NCBI GenBank assembly: GCA_009845545.1
Contig: VXZK01000364.1
Location: 1-33,339, forward strand
Length of the DNA stretch: 33,339 nucleotides
Reading direction: 5' to 3'
Source: Candidatus Poribacteria bacterium
GTDB taxonomy: Bacteria; Poribacteria; WGA-4E; WGA-3G
Shown here: in pieces, positions 15,341-23,835 of the stretch
Layout of the letters: each line of letters begins with the position of its first letter
Position numbering within the stretch: position 1 is the first letter of the stretch
Program-made: the position numbers and the translations under genes
Notes under the pieces: generated by a model
Told to the model about the DNA's origin: nothing
Seen by the model: the letters and a program-made list of their open reading frames with translations, nothing else
Database searches by the model: none

Positions 15341-16336
15341 TTAGAGTGGAAAATCGACTGACTCTCCCTGTTCAGAGGAGATGTAGAATGCTTGCATCAA
15401 CTCTGTGAGGTTCCGTCCATCTTGGATTGTAATTGTCATCGGTTCGTCGCGAAGGATAGCATTAATCCACTGTTGTATCGGTTCGGGAGGTGCAGCCGGT
15501 GCGTTGGCGATGTAGTCCGCTTTTTCTTCATCAGAGAGTTTGCGGGTTTGGAAATGCATCTCGCCGTGCCCTGCAGCGAACGATCCCTCTGTGCCGTAAA
15601 TCTCAAGCATATTTGGACCGGAACGGTGCGTCCACGCGACATCAATGACCCCAAGTGCTTTGTTGGCAAATTCAACAACAGAAACGCTGTTGTCGTCAAT
15701 TGGGAAATTGCCTGTGAAGTTGTTAATCTTAGCGATAGCACTCTTAGGTTCACCCATTAGCCATCGGATAACATCAACGCGGTGACACCCTAAATCGAAG
15801 AGAGCACCACCTCCTGCGCGTACCGGATCAGCGAACCACGCGCTCGTGCCGCTGAACCAACTGTCGAGTGCAGCGGAATGTGCAATCCGTCCTCTACCAA
15901 ACGTGATATACCCAAGCAGCCCGTCGTCAATTGCCTTTTTCGCAAACAGGATTTCAGGGTTCGCACGGGAAGGTAGCGAAATCATGAACTTTACACCAGC
16001 TTTCTCAACGGCATCAATAATCGGATCGCATTCAGCGACAGTAATCGCGAGTGCCTTCTCGGTAAAGATATGTTTACCGGCTTCAGCGGCAGCGATCATT
16101 ACACGCGGATGGTCGGATGTGATAGCATCAACGGCGACAGCGTCTACGTCGTCACGGCTGAGGATTTCATCAAGATCGGTGTAGAATGGAACTTCGTATT
16201 GCTCCGCTGCACTTCTACCACCGTATTCTTCTTCGTCCCAGACAGCGACGAGTTCGGTTTCAGGATTTTCATGAATTTTTCGGGCGTAGCCACCAGCGTG
16301 GACATGCGCCATACTAATTTTTGCGACTCTAATCAT
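15341..16336 (-). CDS. Gfo/Idh/MocA-family oxidoreductase
   Basis: A 331-residue NAD(P)-dependent oxidoreductase of the type that acts on sugars, inositols and related polyols. The catalytic Lys is at Lys94 in F-T-E-K-A-L-A. A G-G-G-A-L-F-D-L-G-C-H motif near 176-186 supplies the conserved Asp and His of the C-terminal domain. The N-terminal Rossmann motif is unusual (K-I-S-M-A-H-V-H-A-G-G instead of G-x-G-x-x-G), so cofactor binding may differ. The Pro usually following Glu-Lys is Ala. The ATG at 16336 follows A-A-G-G-A-A-A-A of the leader repeat. It precedes the CehA-type and MDR genes on the same strand; the gap of 226 nt includes both repeats. Confidence 0.9.
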   Translation of the reverse strand: MIRVAKISMAHVHAGGYARKIHENPETELVAVWDEEEYGGRSAAEQYEVPFYTDLDEILSRDDVDAVAVDAITSDHPRVMIAAAEAGKHIFTEKALAITVAECDPIIDAVEKAGVKFMISLPSRANPEILFAKKAIDDGLLGYITFGRGRIAHSAALDSWFSGTSAWFADPVRAGGGALFDLGCHRVDVIRWLMGEPKSAIAKINNFTGNFPIDDNSVSVVEFANKALGVIDVAWTHRSGPNMLEIYGTEGSFAAGHGEMHFQTRKLSDEEKADYIANAPAAPPEPIQQWINAILRDEPMTITIQDGRNLTELMQAFYISSEQGESVDFPL

Positions 16337-16337
16337 A

Positions 16338-16422
16338 TTTTTAATTTTCCTTACGGTTCGTTCAGAGCGGGTTTGGACTTTGGAGTGCCATTCCCTAACC
16401 CGCCCTCCATTTCATTACGGGC
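16338..16422 (-). repeat. Leader repeat, copy B, with hairpin
   Basis: Counterpart of the copy at 15117-15201, here with an intact stem. On the gene strand AGGGCGGGTT pairs with AACCCGCTCT (ten positions, one wobble) about 20 nt before the purine-rich ribosome-binding stretch AAGGAAAA. This could be a mobile leader module or a regulatory hairpin; the sequence alone does not decide. Confidence 0.6.
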
Positions 16423-16442
16423 TACGTTTTGTTCTTATAATT

Positions 16443-16579
16443 GGACTTACGCAACCCCGTGATTTTGCTTAACTATCAATCCGGGTTTCCTAAAAAAATG
16501 TGGAAGCCGCGGTAATGGTTAAAGCCCTAAAAACAGTTAGACCCACCTAATAACCAAGTAGGTCAAAATGTCCCTTGAT
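16443..16579. repeat. Solo MITE end and intergenic remainder
   Basis: TTGGACTTACGCAAC at 16442-16456 matches the terminal repeat of the element at 5845-5967, but no partner end is nearby. Further on, GACCTA (minus strand) near 16565 and TAGGT near 16550 could form a short stem followed by TGTTTTT. It is only a weak terminator candidate for the dioxygenase gene. Confidence 0.35.
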
Positions 16580-17353
16580 TTATTTAATCCTTCCAACAGA
16601 AGAACGCGTTGCGAGATGGTTCCAGCCACGGAGTACCAATTGGACGTTGGTATGGCGGTTTTCAGCTTCGATTTCATCGTCTCCAGCATGCATTTGAACG
16701 AGCACACTTTTTCGGGTTTTGTTTGAGCGATTCGGCATCGAGCCGTGTAAGGTGAAATAACTAAAGAAAAGCACGTCTCCGGGTTCCGCTTCCAAAACGG
16801 TGGCTTCCTCAATTGGGTATCGGTCCGTAACTTCAGCATTCTTCCCACTGCCCATCATGCCATCTGTGCGTCCGAGCTGCTTGTGGGAGCCTGGATAGAC
16901 CCGTACACAGCCCATCTCATCAGTAGCCTCCGAGACGTAGATAATCGCGGCTATCATGCTGTCTTTGACAGATGGAAAGTATTGCCAATCTTGGTGCATC
17001 GGGAACGGCGCGCCTTTTTCCGGTGGCTTACAGAAAAGTTTGGAATGGTGCAGCATAACATCCGGTCCGATGATGGCTTCGGTCGTATCAAGAAACTTCT
17101 CCTGCAAGAATGCCTGCATCCAGACTCCAGAAAAACTCTGGATATTGTGGGTATGGATAATAACGGATTCGCCACCGTCAAGGGCATCCATCAATCTGCC
17201 GCCCCACCGTGCGTTGACATTTTCATCGCTTTTGAGGAGCTGGTCCACCACCCGATCGAAGTCGCTTTCCATTGTCTTGATCTCCTCCGGTGAGTAGACC
17301 GCTTTAGCGAAATAGTATCCGTTTTCTTGAAAGAATTTTCCTACATCTGACAT
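16580..17353 (-). CDS. Phytanoyl-CoA dioxygenase (PhyH) family protein
   Basis: A 257-residue Fe(II)/2-oxoglutarate-dependent oxygenase. The metal triad is His120 and Asp122 (P-M-H-Q-D-W) with His203 (T-L-H-G-S). Arg214 (K-T-R-K-S) is placed to bind 2-oxoglutarate. Length and motif spacing are normal for PhyH proteins, which hydroxylate small substrates. Its start codon overlaps the stop codon of the ABC ATPase gene in a TAATG junction (1 nt shared), so translation of the two should be coupled. The functional link between an oxygenase and an ABC ATPase is not obvious; transport of the substrate or product is one possibility. Confidence 0.92.
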   Translation of the reverse strand: MSDVGKFFQENGYYFAKAVYSPEEIKTMESDFDRVVDQLLKSDENVNARWGGRLMDALDGGESVIIHTHNIQSFSGVWMQAFLQEKFLDTTEAIIGPDVMLHHSKLFCKPPEKGAPFPMHQDWQYFPSVKDSMIAAIIYVSEATDEMGCVRVYPGSHKQLGRTDGMMGSGKNAEVTDRYPIEEATVLEAEPGDVLFFSYFTLHGSMPNRSNKTRKSVLVQMHAGDDEIEAENRHTNVQLVLRGWNHLATRSSVGRIK

Positions 17354-18108
17354 TATGTTTTTGTAACCTCCAAAAAGAGCTCATTAAACCAATTTGGCGA
17401 GGGACTGTCGGTTTCCGTAACCTCTCGCTGTAACTCACTAAACTTGTTAAAAACAGCAAACCTACCGCTGTTCAGTATTCCGATGAAGTTTTCGCGCTGC
17501 GAATCGGTATTGCACACCTTAGAGACATCGTCAAGACGATTGGTAGCAATTATGACCGTCTTGCCCATTTCTTGGAGTTCCCCAAGGAGCTCCACCATCT
17601 CGACCTGTCCACTCGGATCAAGCGCTGTGAGCGGTTCGTCGAGCAGCCACAGCTGCGGTTCGTGCAGAAAAGTTTTCGCGAATAAGAGTCGCTGCTTTTC
17701 CCCTGTTGATAGGTCCCCAATTTTAACGTCGCGCAAGTGTGGGATATCCATTAATTCAAGTACAGCCTCCATCGCTGAAGCACGCTCGCGTTTTTCCAAT
17801 TTGTATGCAGCAGCGAAAAAAACGAGATAATCCCCGACGGATAATTCAGGATACCCGTCAAAAGTGATGGGGATATACCCGATAGATGGACGCACCTGTT
17901 TCAAGTTTGCAAACGCATCAACACCAGCAATAGAGACGGTACCCGATGTCGGTTCAACTAAAGTTGCCAAGATGTTGAGCAGGAGTGTTTTACCTGCACC
18001 GTTTCTGCCGAGTAGAATGAGACACTCACCGGCTGCTACCTGAAACGTGAGTTCTGTAAGAAACGGCTTTTTTCCAAAAGACTTGCACAGGTTTTGGACA
18101 TCCAGCAC
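17353..18108 (-). CDS. ABC transporter ATP-binding protein with altered switch residue
   Basis: A 251-residue ABC ATPase of the ABC-2/NatA or CcmA-like type. Walker A G-R-N-G-A-G-K-T at 34-41, signature L-S-T-G-E at 133-137 and Walker B L-W-L-L-D-E at 153-158 are intact. The switch His expected after the A-T of I-I-A-T-H is Asn190 (I-I-A-T-N-R-L-D-D, codon AAT). The Q-loop reads G-Y-I-P-I-T-F-D-G-Y and has no Gln. ATP binding should be kept but hydrolysis may be weak. No permease gene lies nearby, so the membrane partner is encoded elsewhere or the protein has another role. The start is GTG at 18108; GAGGAA lies rather far upstream. The gene ends in a TAATG overlap with the PhyH gene. Confidence 0.88.
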   Translation of the reverse strand: MLDVQNLCKSFGKKPFLTELTFQVAAGECLILLGRNGAGKTLLLNILATLVEPTSGTVSIAGVDAFANLKQVRPSIGYIPITFDGYPELSVGDYLVFFAAAYKLEKRERASAMEAVLELMDIPHLRDVKIGDLSTGEKQRLLFAKTFLHEPQLWLLDEPLTALDPSGQVEMVELLGELQEMGKTVIIATNRLDDVSKVCNTDSQRENFIGILNSGRFAVFNKFSELQREVTETDSPSPNWFNELFLEVTKT

Positions 18109-18420
18109 TTTTAATTATTATTCCTCGCTCGTTTTGTCCCCCCTTCCCAGTAACGGGTGGGGACCCCTATCCGAAAATGGGTTTCTGTTTAAAGTGATGC
18201 TTTTCTGTCAACCAATTACACCTTCATTCCAGGGCGATTTAGTTTTCGGTTTTGATTCCGATTTTCGCTTACGGATGTTAACGTTTTTTCGCAAGATCGC
18301 GAGCCCAGCTTGCTCCTATAGGGGAATTGTATTCACATAACCGAAGTAAATTTTTAAAACTGAATCGCTCTGCCCTCATTCTGTACTAAAGAGTGCCTAA
18401 GGGCTCACACCTGCTCCATT
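18109..18420. other. Intergenic region with a hairpin repeat
   Basis: About 312 nt without a supported gene. GCGAGC (18299-18304) and GCTTGC (18308-18313) form a short hairpin followed by TCCTATA, resembling the one at 25923-25938, which is followed by TCCTACA. A purine/pyrimidine-rich stretch near 18135-18165 has no evident function. Confidence 0.35.
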
Positions 18421-19419
18421 TTAACTCAAGTCCACCTTGACGGGTCTACCGAGTTCGGCGGACTGCCACGCGGCTTCGGTTAATTGGATAACACGTAATC
18501 CGTTTTCAACACCGATCGGATTCTCTGTCCGTTCACCACGGATCAGCTGAATAAAAGCGACATCTTTGTTGCCTGACGCTGGCATTTCTGAGTCATCAAC
18601 AGGTTCTGGTGATCCTGACTGTTCCTGACGAAGGAGTTTGCCTTCACGGAGGTATAGCGCGCCTTCCTCCAGCCAGATAGAAAATGCTTCTCGCACACCG
18701 CCGTAGGCATGTCCAACGATACTAATATTGCACAAGGCACCCGTATCAAACTTGATTGACATTGCGGTGAGTACATCTACTTCAATATCTAAGTTGTCTA
18801 TCATGGCAAAGACAGTGTCAGGACTCGCTTCCAACACCCAGAGGAGAATGTCGATCAGATGGCTCCCGGAGTCGTTGAGTTGTCCACCACCGCCGAGGAA
18901 GGGGTCCTGTCGCCATTTTCCTTGCTGATTGCGATACCAATTTTGGGATTGATGCGCCGAGACAAAATTGACACGCCCCAGTTCACCACTCTGGACGACT
19001 TTGCGGCAGTATTGATAGGTAGGACTTAGATGCCTTTGGTAGCCGATCATCAGGTGTAAACCCGTCTCTTCGACCTTCGCCATTACCTGCTTCGCATGAT
19101 CCACCGTGCAGACCATCGGTTTCTCGGTATGGACATGGCACCCAGCATCAAGTGCATCCATGATATGCTGGAAATGGAGTCCGTGCGGCGAACTAATGAC
19201 AACAGCGTCGGGTTTGACAGCGGCTAACATCTCAACGTGGTCGGCGTAGGTCGGCAGCGCATCGTTTAAACCGACAGTTTCTTTGAAAGCATCGAGTGAA
19301 CCTTCACTCGGATCCGCGAGTGCGACAATCTCTACGTCTTCAACACTTGAGACACTGCGTCCGTGTCCACGTGCGTTGCCACCACATCCGATGAATGCAA
19401 AGTTCAATTTCTGTGACAT
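18421..19419 (-). CDS. Gfo/Idh/MocA-family oxidoreductase
   Basis: A 332-residue dehydrogenase of the sugar/inositol type. The N-terminal motif F-I-G-C-G-G-N-A-R-G-H-G binds NAD(P), A-D-P ends strand 2, and the catalytic Lys is Lys100 in H-T-E-K-P-M. The motif G-G-G-G-Q-L-N-D-S-G-S-H-L-I-D supplies the conserved Asp and His. Unlike the gene at 15341-16336, all family motifs are canonical, so the two are distant paralogues and not a recent duplication. AGGAG is 5 nt before the ATG. The gene upstream ends only 2 nt away, so it is cotranscribed with the carboxypeptidase-regulatory-like protein gene. Confidence 0.93.
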   Translation of the reverse strand: MSQKLNFAFIGCGGNARGHGRSVSSVEDVEIVALADPSEGSLDAFKETVGLNDALPTYADHVEMLAAVKPDAVVISSPHGLHFQHIMDALDAGCHVHTEKPMVCTVDHAKQVMAKVEETGLHLMIGYQRHLSPTYQYCRKVVQSGELGRVNFVSAHQSQNWYRNQQGKWRQDPFLGGGGQLNDSGSHLIDILLWVLEASPDTVFAMIDNLDIEVDVLTAMSIKFDTGALCNISIVGHAYGGVREAFSIWLEEGALYLREGKLLRQEQSGSPEPVDDSEMPASGNKDVAFIQLIRGERTENPIGVENGLRVIQLTEAAWQSAELGRPVKVDLS

Positions 19420-19421
19420 AC

Positions 19422-20591
19422 TTACTCCTGATTGTTTTTTCGTTGACGTTTGTTTAAGTACCTTGAAAGAAAAAAGCCTAATATACCAGAGATGATTGCG
19501 GAGAGAAGCGCGTACCGAATTCTTCTCCCATATTTTTCGGAAAAACTTTTTTTCGATATGCCGTGTTTAAGCGTAAGCATATTCCCCTTCGCAACCGCCT
19601 CGTAAACGACGAACATGCCTTCTTTAATGACAGTGACACTGCTTTGCCTAATCTTAACAGCTACTTCAGTATGGACACTTGCGTCCTCATACCCGTCTTT
19701 ATCAAGGTAAATGCTGTAGTGCCCTGGAAGCAAGCCAAACTCATATTCACCACCCGCATTGGAATAAGCAATTTTAGGGTGTTTAAAGTTGTTACCCCTA
19801 AGCCGGACTTCGACATCGCTTACTGGCGTTTGTTGGAAGTCGATCTCAAAAACCTTACCACGAATCATCCATTTTGTGTCCATCTCGTGTGGAGGTAAAA
19901 CGTTGATGTCCGCAGTCCCATTAGAGATAGGAAATTCTACAGCGGCAGTCGTCATCCGATTTTCTTCGACAGGTATTGAAATCGTCGTATGATAACTGTC
20001 CTTACCAACGGTAACGAAGTAGCGTCCCTGTGGCAAATTGTCGTGCCGATACTGTCCGATCGCGTCTGTGATTCGGATATTATTTGCTGGGAAGCTGCCT
20101 TTGCGACGAATTTGCGAAATTGCAACTTTAGCGTTTTCAATCGGAACAGATTGCGGAGATGGCGTTGTAACCTGTAATTGAAGCGTGCCGCCTTGCGGTT
20201 CTTCGGATCTGAACAAATTCTGGAATTTGGTGAATATACCCTCCTGTTTGTTCATTGTAAGGGGAACAGAATGAACACCGCTGCTTGTGACCACCAGAGG
20301 CTTGCCAATTCGACTGTGGTATCCCGGTTTGTGGAGATTAATCAGATAATCATCCGCGGGTATATCTGTGTATACGAATACACCTGTTTCGGCAGACGTT
20401 GTTTCAAAAATATCCCCTTTTCCGTTGTCAATCTGAACACGCACCCCAGCAATAGGAAGTTGCGCGGGAGTTGTATCTATAATATATCCACGGACAATGC
20501 CTTTTGAGATGTCTTTTTCTTGCGCCGCAGCGATCCCACTGGACAGTATAGCAAATGCCATCAAAACGAGAGTCAATCTGAAACGTGTCAT
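19422..20591 (-). CDS. Membrane-anchored protein with carboxypeptidase-regulatory-like repeats
   Basis: A 389-residue envelope protein. Signal peptide at 1-23, cleavable near A-A-A-Q. Three beta-sandwich modules of the CarboxypepD_reg type follow at about 33-113, 136-220 and 247-335. Each has a G-x-V/I opening, an I-x-x-A/V-x-V strand, T-D/S-A-x-G-x-Y/F, then G-x-Y-x-V/I and K-x-G-Y/Y-x. A single transmembrane helix at about 358-377 (A-L-L-S-A-I-I-S-G-I-L-G-F-F-L) and a basic tail K-R-Q-R-K-N-N close the protein. Such modules act as structural or adhesion domains. GAGG is 8 nt before the ATG. It is divergent from the TonB-dependent receptor gene, whose family often carries the same module, so a joint surface role is possible. 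Confidence 0.82.
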   Translation of the reverse strand: MTRFRLTLVLMAFAILSSGIAAAQEKDISKGIVRGYIIDTTPAQLPIAGVRVQIDNGKGDIFETTSAETGVFVYTDIPADDYLINLHKPGYHSRIGKPLVVTSSGVHSVPLTMNKQEGIFTKFQNLFRSEEPQGGTLQLQVTTPSPQSVPIENAKVAISQIRRKGSFPANNIRITDAIGQYRHDNLPQGRYFVTVGKDSYHTTISIPVEENRMTTAAVEFPISNGTADINVLPPHEMDTKWMIRGKVFEIDFQQTPVSDVEVRLRGNNFKHPKIAYSNAGGEYEFGLLPGHYSIYLDKDGYEDASVHTEVAVKIRQSSVTVIKEGMFVVYEAVAKGNMLTLKHGISKKSFSEKYGRRIRYALLSAIISGILGFFLSRYLNKRQRKNNQE

Positions 20592-20890
20592 TTGTTGAAC
20601 CTCTTTTGGATTTATGGAGTTACGTAATGTAACCTATCACAACCGATGGCAAAACGCAAGCGTTAATTTTTGATGTGAGATGCGGATACACTGTATAGCA
20701 TCTGATAAAAACTGTGCAATAAATGAACAGTATAGTACAAATTATGGCGAAAAAGGGTTGAAAATTCGCCAATTTCATATAAAATTTTGGGTGGCATACA
20801 ATTTGCATATTGCATATCATATATAACATTAGATTGTAGATGGCGTAAATGCCGACGATACAGAAAAGAAAACTCAAAGGAGAAAACCCC
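20592..20890. promoter_or_regulatory. Intergenic region between divergent surface-protein genes
   Basis: About 300 AT-rich nt that must hold promoters in both directions. Near 20800-20830 the heptamer-like repeats TGCATAT and GCATATC run into TATATAAC. No hexamer pair with proper spacing can be named with confidence. GTTAC/GTAAC near 20620-20635 is a small inverted repeat. Confidence 0.35.
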
Positions 20891-23236
20891 ATGCAAAAAT
20901 CGCTTTATCTCTTTCTTATTGCAGGCTTCATTCTATCCATAATTTGGATTCCACCTACGTTCGCGAAAAAACATAGTGATAAAAAAACTGACAAAAAAGT
21001 TGTGGAGGTGGAGGAAGTAACAGTTACAGCGACACGCGCTGAGAAAGAACCTTTCAAAACACCTAACGCCATCACCGTCCTTGACCTAAAACAGTTGGAA
21101 CGGACGAATGCAGACATCGCCTCCAACCTGCTTCGCGATTCGGTTGGTGTTATCGCGCAGCAGACAACAGTTGGACAAGGCTCGCCAATGCTCCGAAGTT
21201 TAACCGGCTATCAAACGTTGATACAAGTCGATTGGGTTCGGCTCAACAATTCAACATTCCGTTCAGGCCCAAACCAGTACACGGCAACCATTGGACCGGA
21301 AATATTAGGTCGGGCAGAGGTGTTACTCGGTTCAAGTTCCATGCTATACGGTAGCGGCGCGATGGGGGGTGTTATCAGTTTCTTTACGAAGACGGTACCG
21401 CTCAATCCAGCGCAGCAAACTTTAGAGCTACACCCGCGACTCCTGCTCCGCTACACGACGGCTACACAGGAAAAACTCGGTCGATTAGAAGTAACAGGAA
21501 ACCAAGGACGCTTCGGATTTATCGTTGGCGGTGGTGTGCGAGACTACGGTGATATGAACCCCGGCAGCGGGTATGACCTCCACTACAAAAATCGGAAGTT
21601 TGAAATAGTGAACGAAATGCCAAGCGGCGTAAAACTCTATAACTATGATGAGGTCGGTCAGCTGTCAAAGGCTAATATCCCTGAAAGATGGCTCATTGAC
21701 AACGAAGGGCCTTTGGGGTGGAGAGCCTTTGATGCTGATGCAAAGATCGCGTATCAACTCAGTGACACAAGCACGATTAACGTTGCCTATCAGATGTGGC
21801 GACAGCCACAGACACCGCGTTATGATAAGATCGCACCGCAAGAGTTTGATGAATTCTTTTTTGAACCGCAAGACCGAGATCTCGTTTACGCTAACTATAT
21901 AGTAACGCCAGTAGAAAGTACTATTGACACGTTTCGCCTGACGACCTCCTATCACCGCCAAAAAGAGGGGCGAAATGAGGTAAAACTCGATGACACTTCA
22001 CGCAGACAACGATACGACACGGTTAACACCATCGGTTTAAGCGCGCAGGCAGTGAGTTCAATCCTCCCTCGGCAACGCTTGGTCGGCGGTGGTGAATTCT
22101 ATTTGGATATGCTGCAGAGTCGTACCGTTAAAACGGACATCAAAACAGGTAAGGAAGATGTTGATGAAAACCTTGGGCGTTTCATTAACGGTTCCCAATT
22201 CTGGGATGCGAGTCTGTACCTTCAAGATGAAATTACACTTCACGAGCGAGTCGAACTGACCCTCGGCGGTCGTGCAACGTTTTACCAAACAAATGCTGAT
22301 CTCAGCCTCCGCGATCCGAGTTTCCATAAATTCAATAAATTTAATAGCAGTTTGACGGGTAGCGCGGGGATCGTCGTTGGTCTAACAGATTCACTGAATT
22401 TTGTCAGCAGCTTCGGCACAGCATTTCGGGCTCCCTCGTTGAATGATACGACAGCGGTGGAAGTTACCAATGAAGGTGTCACGGCACCGAGTCCCGATCT
22501 GGACGCTGAAACTTTGTGGACAATGGAAGGTGGACTCAAGGCGAGATACGCCTACTTCCGTGGTGCCTTAACACTGTTCCATAGCCGGATTAGCGGCTTG
22601 GTTACGCGCATATCCGTCCAAGAGGCATACGCTGGTGAAACACTCCCCCAACTCCATCAAGACCTGATTAAAGAATACGAAGGTATTGACGTACTTGTGT
22701 TTGATAATGTTGATGAAGCACAATTTCAGGGGGTAGAATTGGCAGGACTCGTCCCGATTCTCCCTGCGTGGTCGGTTTATGGTAATGCGACCCTATTGCG
22801 TGGAGAAGTCCTTAAGATTGGTGGCAAAGCACCGGACCCGGAAAAACCGTGGGAAGCCCGTATCCGTAGAGAACCGCCGTTAAATGGGATCGTCGGTATT
22901 CAATGGGAACCACTGACGACGCAGTTTTGGGCAACGCTCTATGTCCGGGGTGCAGCAGAACAGCGGCGATTGAACCGGAGCGATATCCGCGACCCTCGGA
23001 TACCGGGGAAAACACGCGATCCAGCGGGAGTTGAATTTGACGACAACGGCAACGCTGTAGATGCTGGCACACCGGGATGGTGGACGGTTAATATCCGCGG
23101 TGGTGTTAAACTCTATGAATACACACGTTTGACTTTAGCACTCGAAAACCTATTCGATCGGCGGTATCGTCCACACGGTTCGGGTGTAAACGCCCCGGGT
23201 TTCAATGTGAGTCTGAGTTGGGACACTCGGTTTTAA
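20891..23236 (+). CDS. TonB-dependent outer-membrane receptor
   Basis: A 781-residue receptor that takes up a ligand across the outer membrane using TonB energy. Signal peptide at 1-25 (ends F-A-K). A Ton-box-like E-E-V-T-V-T-A-T-R lies at 41-49. The plug domain at about 60-165 includes L-R-D-S-V-G-V, then G-R-A-E-V-L-L-G-S-S-S-M-L-Y-G-S-G-A-M-G-G-V. The barrel ends L-E-N-L-F-D-R-R-Y-R-P-H-G-S-G and finishes in Phe, the usual BAM signal. The best start is the ATG at 20891, with AAGGAG 8 nt upstream; a start at 20849 has no such site. The ligand is unknown. No transporter or siderophore genes adjoin it; the divergent carboxypeptidase-regulatory-like gene is the only surface neighbour. Confidence 0.93.
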   Translation: MQKSLYLFLIAGFILSIIWIPPTFAKKHSDKKTDKKVVEVEEVTVTATRAEKEPFKTPNAITVLDLKQLERTNADIASNLLRDSVGVIAQQTTVGQGSPMLRSLTGYQTLIQVDWVRLNNSTFRSGPNQYTATIGPEILGRAEVLLGSSSMLYGSGAMGGVISFFTKTVPLNPAQQTLELHPRLLLRYTTATQEKLGRLEVTGNQGRFGFIVGGGVRDYGDMNPGSGYDLHYKNRKFEIVNEMPSGVKLYNYDEVGQLSKANIPERWLIDNEGPLGWRAFDADAKIAYQLSDTSTINVAYQMWRQPQTPRYDKIAPQEFDEFFFEPQDRDLVYANYIVTPVESTIDTFRLTTSYHRQKEGRNEVKLDDTSRRQRYDTVNTIGLSAQAVSSILPRQRLVGGGEFYLDMLQSRTVKTDIKTGKEDVDENLGRFINGSQFWDASLYLQDEITLHERVELTLGGRATFYQTNADLSLRDPSFHKFNKFNSSLTGSAGIVVGLTDSLNFVSSFGTAFRAPSLNDTTAVEVTNEGVTAPSPDLDAETLWTMEGGLKARYAYFRGALTLFHSRISGLVTRISVQEAYAGETLPQLHQDLIKEYEGIDVLVFDNVDEAQFQGVELAGLVPILPAWSVYGNATLLRGEVLKIGGKAPDPEKPWEARIRREPPLNGIVGIQWEPLTTQFWATLYVRGAAEQRRLNRSDIRDPRIPGKTRDPAGVEFDDNGNAVDAGTPGWWTVNIRGGVKLYEYTRLTLALENLFDRRYRPHGSGVNAPGFNVSLSWDTRF

Positions 23237-23301
23237 TAGTTGTCGGTTATGGGTTATCAGTTTACCTCGCAGTGAGAGTTAAGAGATTTACTGAAAACCA
23301 T

Positions 23302-23814
23302 TTACAGCACATCAAATTTTCGCTTGATAAATTCGACCACAATTGCCGGCACCATCTCCCGTAACTTTTCCTCGCTTAACCTTCGCTGTGCCATCTGGAC
23401 GACCTCCATCACAAGCGTTGAACTGATATGCGCGTACTGCGTGTTCGCCATCATAAAGAGGGTATCAATGTCTGGCGCGATCTGCTGATTCATCCGTGCC
23501 ATTTTGAATTCCCACTCAAAATCTGAGATTTCGCGTAGTCCACGGATAATAGCACACGCGCCGCGTGTCTGCGCGTAATGCACTGTCAACCCGGTATACC
23601 CATCAATCGTGGCTTGCGGATACGGTTCAATAACGGTTTCAAGCATCTCGGTGCGTTCCTCAAGTGTAAAGCGGGCTGGCTTGGCGGGGTTCACACCAAT
23701 CGCAACAATCAGTTCATCGAAAACACCGAGGTTGCAAATCCGATCAATAAGGTCGGCATGACCGTTCGTGACGGGGTCAAAACTTGCGGGGAAGATGGCG
23801 ATTTTTTTGGGCAT
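23302..23814 (-). CDS. coaD: Phosphopantetheine adenylyltransferase
   Basis: A 170-residue enzyme of normal length for bacterial CoaD, which transfers AMP from ATP to 4'-phosphopantetheine in the penultimate step of coenzyme A synthesis. The nucleotide motif T-N-G-H is at 16-19 after F-P-A-S-F-D-P-V. R-G-L-R at about 92-95 and the I-S-S-T-L-V segment near 132-137 are the other family landmarks; the latter is usually I-S-S-S-L-V. The ATG at 23814 has AAGGAAA upstream. The WD40-metzincin gene ends 21 nt upstream on the same strand, so they may share a transcript, but a functional link is unlikely. Confidence 0.95.
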   Translation of the reverse strand: MPKKIAIFPASFDPVTNGHADLIDRICNLGVFDELIVAIGVNPAKPARFTLEERTEMLETVIEPYPQATIDGYTGLTVHYAQTRGACAIIRGLREISDFEWEFKMARMNQQIAPDIDTLFMMANTQYAHISSTLVMEVVQMAQRRLSEEKLREMVPAIVVEFIKRKFDVL

Positions 23815-23835
23815 GTGATTTCCTTTCTGATTAAA

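Noticed and set aside
16545..16570. Terminator after the dioxygenase gene
   Set aside because: The stem is only about five base pairs, so I note it as weak within the intergenic entry and do not list it as a terminator.
18047..18340. 97-codon plus-strand frame at the ABC ATPase start
   Set aside because: It overlaps the ATPase gene and intergenic repeats, and shows no family motif.
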